A DNA stretch of 64,000 bases from Bacteroidaceae bacterium (GTDB lineage: Bacteria > Bacteroidota > Bacteroidia > Bacteroidales > Bacteroidaceae), in contig JAGBTN010000021.1 of NCBI GenBank assembly GCA_017631315.1, positions 110,966-174,965 on the forward strand. The letters run 5' to 3'. Of the stretch, positions 46,102 to 54,035 are shown in pieces (the stretch's first letter is position 1; the number at the start of each line of letters is the position of its first letter). Below the pieces are notes generated by a model. The model did no database searches and was not told where the DNA came from. It saw only the letters and a list, made by a program, of their open reading frames with translations. The translations under genes and the position numbers were made by a program.

Positions 46102-46977
46102 ATGAAGAAATCTATCGTTTATGTTGCTGCTATGGCGGCAATGTTCTTGACTGCTTGCTGTGGTCAGAACAAGTGTAACTGTGACTGCGAGGCTTGCCAA
46201 AACTGCGTGGAGAAGCAGGATCCCAATGCTCCCAAGGATAGTGCTACTATCGTTGACAACGAGCAGTACGACCTTTCTAAGTTGAAGGTTGATGCTGAGG
46301 GATATTATGTTCTTTACGATGGTACCAGTCTCGACGGTTGGCGTGGCTATGGTCAGGACGCTGTTCCCACAAGTTGGGAGAGTGTTGACGGCTGCATCCA
46401 CTTGGTGGGTAGCGGTACTGGCGAGGCTCAAGTAGAGGGCGGTGGCGACCTTCTCTTCGCTCACAAGTTCAAGAACTTCACTTTCGAGTGCGAGTATAAG
46501 ATCAGCAAGGGTGGTAATTCCGGTATCTTCTACCTGGCTCAGGAGGCTAAGGGTAAGGATGGTAACTACCTCCCCATCTGGCAGTCTTGCTCTGAATACC
46601 AGGTGCTCGACAATGCTAACCATGAGGATGCCAACCAGGGTAAGGACGGCAACCGTCAGGCTGCGTCACTCTACGACATGATTCCTGCTGTTCCTCAGAA
46701 TGCTAAGCCTTATGGCGAGTGGAACACCGTGAAGATTCGCGTCTTCAAGGGTTCTGTATGGCACTACCAGAACGGCGAGCAGGTTCTTGAGTACCACCTC
46801 TGGACTCCAAAGTGGAAGGAAATGCTCGACGGCAGCAAGTTCTGCAAGGGTGGCGACTTCCCCGCTGCATACGACATGATGATCGTACAGGGTCAGAAGG
46901 ACGGTGGCTACATCGCATTCCAGGACCATGGCGACGACGTTTGGTATCGCAACGTACGTATCAAGATCGACGAGTAA
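46102..46977 (+). CDS. DUF1080 (3-keto-disaccharide hydrolase domain) lipoprotein
   Basis: A 291-residue lipoprotein: signal peptide with lipobox FLTACCG, a short Cys-rich linker (CNCDCEACQNC), then a LamG-like DUF1080 domain with VLYDGTSLDGWRGYG, GDLLFAHKFKNFTFECEYKISKGGNSGIFYL and the final strand DDVWYRNVRIKI. DUF1080 members act on 3-keto-glycosides or bind glycans. The closely spaced six cysteines after the lipid anchor are unusual. I start at ATG 46102, the signal peptide; the frame opens earlier at 46021 without signal features. It is probably co-expressed with GH2 and shares its strong codon bias. Confidence 0.88.
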   Translation: MKKSIVYVAAMAAMFLTACCGQNKCNCDCEACQNCVEKQDPNAPKDSATIVDNEQYDLSKLKVDAEGYYVLYDGTSLDGWRGYGQDAVPTSWESVDGCIHLVGSGTGEAQVEGGGDLLFAHKFKNFTFECEYKISKGGNSGIFYLAQEAKGKDGNYLPIWQSCSEYQVLDNANHEDANQGKDGNRQAASLYDMIPAVPQNAKPYGEWNTVKIRVFKGSVWHYQNGEQVLEYHLWTPKWKEMLDGSKFCKGGDFPAAYDMMIVQGQKDGGYIAFQDHGDDVWYRNVRIKIDE

Positions 46978-47001
46978 ACCATTCGGTAATAGAAGAAACG
47001 A

Positions 47002-47033
47002 GAAAGGCGGCAGGTTTTCCCTGTCGCCTTTTC
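47002..47033. terminator. Bidirectional terminator after the DUF1080 gene
   Basis: GAAAGGCGGCAGG pairs with CCTGTCGCCTTTTC around TTTTC, followed by TTATTTTGATT on the plus strand. The SH3-protein gene converges from the other side. Confidence 0.85.
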
Positions 47034-47096
47034 TTATTTTGATTCCCCGCGATGTCAATCGTGATACGTTCAATCTGCGGACGAGTGCGGCGGTGT

Positions 47097-48380
47097 TCAC
47101 AAATTGAGAGAGTCCCACACAGCGATGCGAGAGCTGATGTAGCCCGTCTTGCCGCTTACGCTGACCTTGTACCACGCGTTGTATTCGCTCTTGTTATACT
47201 CGACCCCTAGGCAGGGATAACCCACGGGCATCTCATCTTCTGGGTTGTCCAGCGTGAAAAGCACCGCGCTTTGCTTCGAAGGGCCTTGTCGGACGTTGGC
47301 TTTCTGAATGTTGCTTCTGAGAAAGACGAAGCCCTGTCCCTTCTCTGCTTCGCGAAGTTCTACCCTTGCCTTCGCCTTTGGCACGAGGCAGTATTCTTGT
47401 GTCTCGGCGAAGTAGTTGTCGCCAGAATCGGCGAGATAGTATCCCTCCCAGCCATCGTCGGTAACGACTACCTTTCCTTCTGTAGCATATTCCCTTACAC
47501 CTTTTCGCATTTCTGTGCCCGATCTAATGCACATGCCGTCGTGGGGCGCGAAGTCCTTGCAACACCACTCCAGTGTGTCGCCCTTCATTAGTTCGGCAAA
47601 GAGGCATTCACCGTAATCATGTTGTAGCTGATAAGTGTGGCTCTCGCCTCGGCTGTGCTTGAAGGGAGTGCCGAGGAAGAGCGAGTTGGGCAGGAGAATA
47701 GCCCTTGTGTCGTCGGACGTTATGCGGAGAGTGAAGTCGTCGACCTTGCCGTTCGCCCATCGAGTGGCAGGATAGAGTGCGTAGGGTACCTCGAATTTAC
47801 GACCTACGCCGTAACTCATTTTATAGCGATAGGTGTGGCGTATGGTGTTCTCTCCCTTGCTGAATGGTGCGTTGAAGTAGTAGGCGTAGGCAAAGGTGTA
47901 GAAGCTGTCGGGCAGGGATGGGTCAATCAGTATGTTGTCCATCGGTATTAAACTGTCTGCCACCTCACCGTAGCCTTTCCATTTGGTAAGGTCGAGCGGT
48001 GTGAAGTCTGTTCTCCTATCGTTCTGTGAAGCAATGATGGCGTTGCGGTAAGCGAGCTTTTGTCCGTTGAAGAGCACTATGAAGTCTTGTATAAATGGGT
48101 GTTTTCCTTCGCGGGAAAAGGGTGCCCAGGCTTCGTATGGTGCAGCAGCCTCGAATGCCATTGTCACCGTTTTGCCCTCCTTGTTGTTGTATAATGTGTA
48201 ATCCACGCAGACTTCTGCGTAGCCGTCCTTGCAGAGTTTTATCTCAAGGATTTCCTTCTTGACTGAGACGTCTGTTTCCTTGACGGGCACGAGGAAGTTG
48301 CCGCTGGTGTAGTAGACGCCGTCGTTGGCAAAGGTTTCTAAAGCGAGAACGAGGAGCAAAAGGGATGTGAGTTGTTTCAT
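47097..48380 (-). CDS. Exported SH3b-domain protein (DUF4424-like)
   Basis: A 427-residue protein with signal peptide MKQLTSLLLLVLALETFA, a beta-rich body (GYAEVCVDYTLYNNKEGKTVTMAFEAAAPYEAW, NTIRHTYRYKMSYGVG) resembling DUF4424, and a C-terminal bacterial SH3 domain (KANVRQGPSKQSAVLFTL to SGKTGYISSRIAVWD) that usually binds cell wall. Function is unknown. ATG 48380 is preferred to the in-frame TTG at 48386. It follows the carrier gene by 9 bp, so the two form an operon. Confidence 0.78.
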   Translation of the reverse strand: MKQLTSLLLLVLALETFANDGVYYTSGNFLVPVKETDVSVKKEILEIKLCKDGYAEVCVDYTLYNNKEGKTVTMAFEAAAPYEAWAPFSREGKHPFIQDFIVLFNGQKLAYRNAIIASQNDRRTDFTPLDLTKWKGYGEVADSLIPMDNILIDPSLPDSFYTFAYAYYFNAPFSKGENTIRHTYRYKMSYGVGRKFEVPYALYPATRWANGKVDDFTLRITSDDTRAILLPNSLFLGTPFKHSRGESHTYQLQHDYGECLFAELMKGDTLEWCCKDFAPHDGMCIRSGTEMRKGVREYATEGKVVVTDDGWEGYYLADSGDNYFAETQEYCLVPKAKARVELREAEKGQGFVFLRSNIQKANVRQGPSKQSAVLFTLDNPEDEMPVGYPCLGVEYNKSEYNAWYKVSVSGKTGYISSRIAVWDSLNL

Positions 48381-48389
48381 AGTCAATGG

Positions 48390-49385
48390 CTATTGCTTCT
48401 TTTGTCTGTCCTTCCAGAGGAAGTAGCCTGCCAGCAAGGTGCCGGAGATGCTGTGGTAGGCGCAGGAGATGGCGCACGGGACGACGGCGAGGGCTGCCAT
48501 CGGGTTCATGGCTATCATGGCTGGCGATGCGAAGAAGTTGCGTGCCAGCACGGTTGCCATGCCAGCGTTCTGCATGCCTACTTCGATGGAGAGCGTGCGT
48601 CGTTTGGCGGTGTCGAAGCGGAAAGCCTTGCCAACGAGGTAGCCCAGCAGATAGCCGGCGCCATTGTGCAGGGTGACAACGGCAAGTGTCAGCAGAATGA
48701 GCTTCAGCCCTTTTTCCTGAAGTTGCGGGTGGACTGTGAAGATGACGCCGCCCACGATGCAGGCCAGGCACAGGACGCTGATGCCGGGCATGATGCCTTG
48801 TATCTGACGGAAGTCTTTCCTTTTGCCCAGGAAGTAGTTGAAGGCGACGCCGAGTGCAACGGGGAGAAGTGTCACGAGCAAGATGTTCTGGAACATTCCC
48901 CAGGCATCGACTTCAATCTCTGCCCCTGCCAGCCAAAGCACAAGCAAGGGTGTGACGAAGGGCGAAAGACAGGTGCTGACGGTTGTCATGCCTACGCTGT
49001 ATGCCACATCGCCTTTGCAAAGGAAACTCATAAGATTGCTGCTCACGCCGCCGGGGCTGCAGCCAACGAGGATGATGCCTGCCGTCAGGAACGCATCGAG
49101 ATGGAAAAACCGAGCCAGCATCCACGCCACGATGGGCATGATGGTGTACTGTGCTACGGCTCCGACAAAGATGTCCATGGGGCGCGACAGCAGGATGCGG
49201 AAGTCTTGGGCAGAGAGTGTGCAGCCCATGGTCAGCATGATGAGTCCCAGAATGACCGAGGCGCGCTGTCCTTCCTGCACCCATGCGAATGATTCCGGTG
49301 CGAGGAACGCAACAATGGCAACAACGATGACGAAGAGGCTCGTGTAGCGAGCCAGGCAACGGCTGATGTTAAGAAGTAGTGTCAT
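48390..49385 (-). CDS. Bile acid:sodium symporter family (BASS) carrier
   Basis: A 331-residue membrane protein with about nine to ten helices and BASS motifs: LGLIMLTMGCTLSAQDF, ILVGCSPGGVSSNLMSFLCKGDVAYS (the sodium-site crossover) and SIEVGMQNAGMATVLA in the C-half. Substrates in this family range from bile acids to organic anions and pantothenate, so the substrate stays open. I start at ATG 49385; the open frame reaches 49628 but the extra part covers the promoter. The -7 box is at 49513-49520. Confidence 0.93.
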   Translation of the reverse strand: MTLLLNISRCLARYTSLFVIVVAIVAFLAPESFAWVQEGQRASVILGLIMLTMGCTLSAQDFRILLSRPMDIFVGAVAQYTIMPIVAWMLARFFHLDAFLTAGIILVGCSPGGVSSNLMSFLCKGDVAYSVGMTTVSTCLSPFVTPLLVLWLAGAEIEVDAWGMFQNILLVTLLPVALGVAFNYFLGKRKDFRQIQGIMPGISVLCLACIVGGVIFTVHPQLQEKGLKLILLTLAVVTLHNGAGYLLGYLVGKAFRFDTAKRRTLSIEVGMQNAGMATVLARNFFASPAMIAMNPMAALAVVPCAISCAYHSISGTLLAGYFLWKDRQKKQ

Positions 49386-49512
49386 GATATGTGTGTTCTT
49401 GTTTTTTGGTTCTTTTGTGCGCTTTTGTGGCTGCTGCCGATGGGCATTTTGCCTTTGCCCGTTCGTGCATGTGTCAGGCCTTGGTGCTCGCCAGTGTGCG
49501 CGAAATTGTCTG

Positions 49513-49520
49513 CAAAGGTA
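49513..49520 (-). promoter_or_regulatory. -7 box of the BASS carrier operon
   Basis: TACCTTTG on the minus strand, 128 bp before the ATG at 49385, implying a leader of about 120 nt. Confidence 0.45.
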
Positions 49521-49647
49521 CGAAAAACGGGGATTATAAGGCTGCGAAAAAGATACTTTTTTTGTGGTTACTGTCATTTTTCTCTGTGTAAATCTGCGAA
49601 AATACTTTACAAGATATTGAAACATCACTTACCGAAACAGCCGACTT

Positions 49648-49757
49648 CCGCAGCCTCGTTTTCCGACAAGCCACGCCTCGTTGCCCTACATCTACTGCCA
49701 AGTTCCCCGGAAGGGCACGCCTTTTTGGCTCAAAAGCAGTGCCGGTTTTGATGCAAA
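49648..49757. repeat. 22-bp phased repeat array, GC-richer variant (5 units)
   Basis: Units begin at 49648, 49670, 49692, 49714 and 49736, slot words CCGCAGCC, GCCACGCC, CTACTGCC, GGCACGCC and GCAGTGCC. The middle unit (CTACTGCC then AAGTTCCCCGGAAG) is almost identical to the first unit of the array at 7192. It lies between divergent genes. Confidence 0.7.
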
Positions 49758-50157
49758 AATGTACGGTTTTTTGAGATTTCTGCCGATGAAATGGACATTT
49801 TTCAACTTCTGCTTGTTGCGTGTGGTACTCTAAGTTCCTGATACTCTGCTTGTCTGCAAAAACGCTTTCTTTTGCTCGTCTGTGGTCCTTGCGTGCGAAG
49901 AAACCAAAAATCTGCTATCGGGACAGCGTGGTTTAAGAAAATAGTTTACAAACATTGCTGATTGCATGAGATTGTCAGCCATGGAAATCTTTCCGACGGA
50001 ACATACCTCTCAAAATAACATCGCCATATTCCGCAAATCTCGACGTAATGGAATAAAGACACCCGAAAACGGCAGAAAATCTTCACTATAAGGCCGAAAA
50101 ATGCACCTCAAAACAAAAGTTTTGCAACCAAAGGTGGCAGGATTGCTAAAAATTCTT
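49758..50157. other. 400-bp stretch without recognised gene
   Basis: Between the repeat array and the next promoter there is no convincing coding frame, RNA gene or strong hairpin. It may hold regulatory sequence for the large secreted protein downstream. Confidence 0.5.
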
Positions 50158-50165
50158 TAATTTTG
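50158..50165 (+). promoter_or_regulatory. -7 box of the large secreted protein gene
   Basis: TAATTTTG fits TAnnTTTG, 66 bp before the ATG at 50232. Confidence 0.5.
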
Positions 50166-50231
50166 TACACCTGCATCGCGTATGCGCACATACTAAGACA
50201 ACATCTTAACCTTAAACTAACTTATAAATCT

Positions 50232-53200
50232 ATGAAAAAACTATTCGCTTTTGCTGCCGGTTTTGCAATGGCAGCAGCAATGTCTGCTCAAGTGACTTTC
50301 ACGTGTACCGCAGGCGCAAAGTATGGTCAGGGCGAGGGTATTCAAAAACTCTTCGATGACAATGTCGAATCAAAGTATTGTGGCGATGCCAACGATGGCG
50401 TCTATGCACTCGTAACAGCCTCAGAACCCGTCTATCTTTGGGGCTACGACTGGACCACAGGCAACGACAATGCAGAAAATGGCGGACAAGGCTATCGCCT
50501 CTGCAAACGCTGGACAGTATACGGAACAAACGACGAATCCGTTGCCTCCAATGCAGACGCCGAAGGATGGGTAACGCTATCTAATCTGGGAAGAAACGAC
50601 TTTATTCAAAAGAACAACAAGAATACACAGCGCTTCTTCTGCGATAAGGGAGCCTGCACTACAGCCTACAAGTACTTCAAGATAGTCCTCAACGAAGGCA
50701 ACGGAAGCATCATTCAGTTCTCTGAGTTCAAGTTCCAGTACGAAACAAAACCCGTAGTTGAATATAACTGGTATGCTTCTTCCGACAATAACTCGCAGAA
50801 GGCATGCGACGGAAAGTCCAATCCCAAATGGGAAGGCAATAACCTTGCTGGCAACTGGCTTACCATTAAGACCTCCGACGGCAAGCCCCATGCCGTAAAG
50901 AGCTATTCTTTCACCACCAACGACGACGGCGATTGGAAAGACCGCGCTCCCAAAAGTTGGAGAATAGAAGGCTCATACGACGGCACAAACTGGGTGATGC
51001 TTACACAAGTCGTAGACGATGCCACAATACAAAACGCTAACCATAAGACCTTCGAGTTCTCCTTCCCCGAAGACCTTCCAGTCTCCAAGTTCGTCTATCT
51101 CAGACTGCATCTCGATGCAATGAAGGGTACCGGATGGACACAGGTTGGCGAATTCCACGTAACCGGCACAATAGATGCGGCTGACGAGACTTATACAGTA
51201 GAAGACTTTACCAACGAAATAAAGGCATACTACACGGCAATGGTCAATGCATTGCAGCCCTATGACCCCCAAACCCTTGGCACAGACTATCCCCTCTACA
51301 CGGAATATAAGTCACTTTACGATAGCCTTGGCCAACTCCTGGAAAGCGCTTATACGTCAGGAAACTATTCTTCTGTGCTGGATGCGCTCGAAAAAATCAA
51401 TGTCCTCGAAGGCCTAATGGATCAATATCTTGCAGGCGAAAACGACATCTTCATTGCCTCTTCTAATTGTTGGGGCGACAGTCCTGCCAAGAATCTTATT
51501 GATGGTAAGGAGACAACAAAGTGGGGCGCACACTTCGCAAACGAGGATGCAGAGCAATATATCATTTTCCGTGTGAAGGATGCCTTCGCCCCTTACTTCT
51601 ATAAGCTTGTGACTGGCGGTGATACCAAATCATATACAGGCCGCAACTGGAAGACCTGGTCTGTCTACGGCACCAACTTCAATTCCTATAGCGACGTATC
51701 TAATGATGTCTCCAAGTGGACTTTGTTGGACGAAAGGGTTGACATTACAGAACAGTATCTACCAATGGAGAACTACTATCCTGCAATGTTTGACTTCAAC
51801 AAGGGTGTAAATGAACCTTACTATTATTATATGGTTGTAGTGAAGGACTCACACAAACGTGGCGATGGAACACAGATGTCCGAGATGCTTCTCTGTACGA
51901 AGGAGGAGTTCGAGACAATGCGTCAGCCCATGGTTGATGCGTTTAAGGACTTCGATGCCACGAGGGCAGTTGAGCCTGAGTATGAGGATGAGTTGGCAAC
52001 ATTCCTGGAGAAATTCGAGGAACTCAAGACCACTGCTGACGCTGTGAAGTTGACTTTGCTCTACAACGAATGTGTTGCTTTGTCTCTTGTTCTCGAGGGT
52101 TCTATGAATTATGTTGAGCTGAACGAGACTACTCCTGCTGTGGATGGTGTTTATCAGTTGTCCACTGCTTCCCAACTGGTTCTCTTCGGCAAATGTGTCA
52201 ACGGTGGCAAGGGCGACTTGAAGGCAGTCTTGACTGCTGACATCGAGTTGACAGAGGCCGAGATGCCTGCACCTATTGGCACAGAGGACAATCCTTACAA
52301 GGGCTATTTCGATGGCCAGGGCTGTACTATCAGTGGCTTTGTCTTTGATGATGTGGAGGCAAACAATGTAGGTTTCTTTGGCTATACAAGCGGAGCAATC
52401 ATTATTAGAGTTTTGCTCAAGAATGCTAAGGTTGTTGGCCACAACAATGCCGGTGGCTTGGTAGGTAATGCTCAGAACTCAGGTCTCAAGATGTGTGCGG
52501 TTGTTGACTCTTATGTTGAGGGTTGGGACCATGTGGCTGCCATTGCTGCCAATGCTGCCGGTGGAACTATAATCTCCAACAACTTCTCTGATGCAGACAT
52601 TGTTTCTCGCCAACATCAGGCTGGTGGTCTGGTTGGCACCGTGTTGAGTGTGACTGTTGAAAATAACCTCTTCGCCGGTACAGTTACAAATGCAGTGGGT
52701 GATGCCAGCGGTCTTGTTTCCCGCATTGATGGTGATGCTGATCCTCTTCCTGTCTTCAGTAACAACATGGTGGCTGCTCCTTCTGTTTCCGGTGGTAATA
52801 CTTATGCCATCATCAACACTTGTGGCCGCCAGGGTACATACTCCAACAACTATACTTTGAAGAGTACTGTTTACAGCACGGGCGAGAAGGTTCTGAATCA
52901 GAAGGACGACGAGAACGGCATGCAGGTATCTGACGAACAGGCAACTTGCAAGAGTTTCTATGCTGAGACTCTTGGTTGGGACATGGAGAATATCTGGTCG
53001 TTCGTCAAGGCTGGCCAGTATCCTGTGCTTGTTTACATGGGTTACGGGTTCTCTGCTCAAGAGGTTTCTGTTTCCGAGACTGGCTATGCAACATTTGTTG
53101 CTGAGGCGGAACTTGAGATTCCCGAAGGTGTTGAGGTGTTCGCTGTCCAGTTGAATGGCGAAAAGGCTCACCTCGAACCCATCGAGAATGCCATTCCTGC

Positions 53201-53597
53201 CGGCGAGGCTGTTGTGGTTAAGGCTGCTGCCAACACATACGAATTTGCCTATGCAGTAGAATATGCCGAGAAGGTTTCCGGCAACGAGTTGAAGGCTGCG
53301 GCTGCCGACGTTGTTGCCGACGGCACACAGTATGTTCTTGCCGACGGTGCCGAGGGCATTGGTTTCTACCAGGTTAAGGCTGGCAGCACTATTGTTGCAG
53401 GCAAGGGTTACCTTGAGATTTCTGCCGCCAACGGCGTGAAGGGTTTCTATGGCTTCGAGTCTGGCGATGCAACAGGCATAAGCGACATTGACGCTAACGT
53501 TGACGCTAACGCGGTTATCTACAACCTCAGCGGCCAGCGCATACAGAAGGCACAGAAGGGCATCAATATCGTCAACGGTAAGAAACTCCTGAAGTAA
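50232..53597 (+). CDS. Large secreted discoidin-domain protein with T9SS-type sorting tail
   Basis: A 1121-residue surface or secreted protein. Signal peptide MKKLFAFAAGFAMAAAMSAQ; three discoidin-like (F5/8 type C) regions, near 25-160, 170-310 and 400-550 (PVYLWGYDWTTGND, PKSWRIEGSYDGTNWV, YTGRNWKTWSVYGTN); helical linkers; then GLUG-type repeats near 690-860 (AGGLVGNAQNSG, AGGLVGTVLS); and a C-terminal NAVIYNLSGQRIQKAQKGINIVNGKK tail of the type IX sorting class. Probably a glycan- or host-binding protein; no catalytic domain is seen. Coding-strand composition changes from A/C-rich to G/T-rich near 51.8-52.0 kb. I use ATG 50232; the frame opens at 50163. Confidence 0.85.
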   Translation: MKKLFAFAAGFAMAAAMSAQVTFTCTAGAKYGQGEGIQKLFDDNVESKYCGDANDGVYALVTASEPVYLWGYDWTTGNDNAENGGQGYRLCKRWTVYGTNDESVASNADAEGWVTLSNLGRNDFIQKNNKNTQRFFCDKGACTTAYKYFKIVLNEGNGSIIQFSEFKFQYETKPVVEYNWYASSDNNSQKACDGKSNPKWEGNNLAGNWLTIKTSDGKPHAVKSYSFTTNDDGDWKDRAPKSWRIEGSYDGTNWVMLTQVVDDATIQNANHKTFEFSFPEDLPVSKFVYLRLHLDAMKGTGWTQVGEFHVTGTIDAADETYTVEDFTNEIKAYYTAMVNALQPYDPQTLGTDYPLYTEYKSLYDSLGQLLESAYTSGNYSSVLDALEKINVLEGLMDQYLAGENDIFIASSNCWGDSPAKNLIDGKETTKWGAHFANEDAEQYIIFRVKDAFAPYFYKLVTGGDTKSYTGRNWKTWSVYGTNFNSYSDVSNDVSKWTLLDERVDITEQYLPMENYYPAMFDFNKGVNEPYYYYMVVVKDSHKRGDGTQMSEMLLCTKEEFETMRQPMVDAFKDFDATRAVEPEYEDELATFLEKFEELKTTADAVKLTLLYNECVALSLVLEGSMNYVELNETTPAVDGVYQLSTASQLVLFGKCVNGGKGDLKAVLTADIELTEAEMPAPIGTEDNPYKGYFDGQGCTISGFVFDDVEANNVGFFGYTSGAIIIRVLLKNAKVVGHNNAGGLVGNAQNSGLKMCAVVDSYVEGWDHVAAIAANAAGGTIISNNFSDADIVSRQHQAGGLVGTVLSVTVENNLFAGTVTNAVGDASGLVSRIDGDADPLPVFSNNMVAAPSVSGGNTYAIINTCGRQGTYSNNYTLKSTVYSTGEKVLNQKDDENGMQVSDEQATCKSFYAETLGWDMENIWSFVKAGQYPVLVYMGYGFSAQEVSVSETGYATFVAEAELEIPEGVEVFAVQLNGEKAHLEPIENAIPAGEAVVVKAAANTYEFAYAVEYAEKVSGNELKAAAADVVADGTQYVLADGAEGIGFYQVKAGSTIVAGKGYLEISAANGVKGFYGFESGDATGISDIDANVDANAVIYNLSGQRIQKAQKGINIVNGKKLLK

Positions 53598-53639
53598 CCG
53601 ACAAATCCACATCCTCGCAAGGGGACGAGACAATACAAG

Positions 53640-53673
53640 CGGAGGCAGGCAACATTGGTGTTGCTTGCCTCCG
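53640..53673 (+). terminator. Intrinsic terminator of the large secreted protein gene
   Basis: CGGAGGCAGGCAACA pairs with TGTTGCTTGCCTCCG around TTGG, followed by TGCTTTTGTGG; 43 bp past the stop. Confidence 0.85.
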
Positions 53674-53760
53674 TGCTTTTGTGGAGAAACATTTTTAGCG
53701 AGAAACGTAATGCGCTGACAGCCATTGTATTATATTCTTGCGTGGCGTGTTGGGAAACAT

Positions 53761-53848
53761 CTACTGCCTTTCTTCCAATAATGGTTAACCTTTCTGCCAA
53801 TAATGGTGTGCCTTTCCGGGCAACATCTACTGCCATGTTTTTCCACAC
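53761..53848. repeat. 22-bp phased repeat array (4 units)
   Basis: Units begin at 53761, 53783, 53805 and 53827, slot words CTACTGCC, GGTTAACC, GGTGTGCC and CTACTGCC. This array shows that CTACTGCC and GGTTAACC occupy the same slot in one frame. The following stretch to the mutS promoter (53849-53981) shows nothing else. Confidence 0.8.
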
Positions 53849-53981
53849 CCCATAGGGAGAGGCACCATTGCTCCGCAGAATTTATGCCACATATTATATA
53901 TAATGTGTACGCCATGTTGGGCGAACGATGGTTTAGGGAAAGAAAAAGCAGACCAACCGAAAGGCTTTCCAAAAAAAGTTG

Positions 53982-53989
53982 TATCTTTG
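53982..53989 (+). promoter_or_regulatory. -7 box of mutS
   Basis: TATCTTTG fits TAnnTTTG, 46 bp before the ATG at 54036. Confidence 0.5.
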
Positions 53990-54035
53990 TACATCGAACA
54001 ATCATTATAGAAACCCCAAAGACAACAAGATAGAT

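Noticed and set aside
40650-46977. Classical polysaccharide utilisation locus
   Set aside because: No SusC-like TonB receptor or SusD-like lipoprotein is present anywhere in the window.
48390-49628. 412-residue version of the BASS carrier
   Set aside because: The first 81 codons are basic, non-membrane sequence covering the promoter; the carrier fold begins at 49385.
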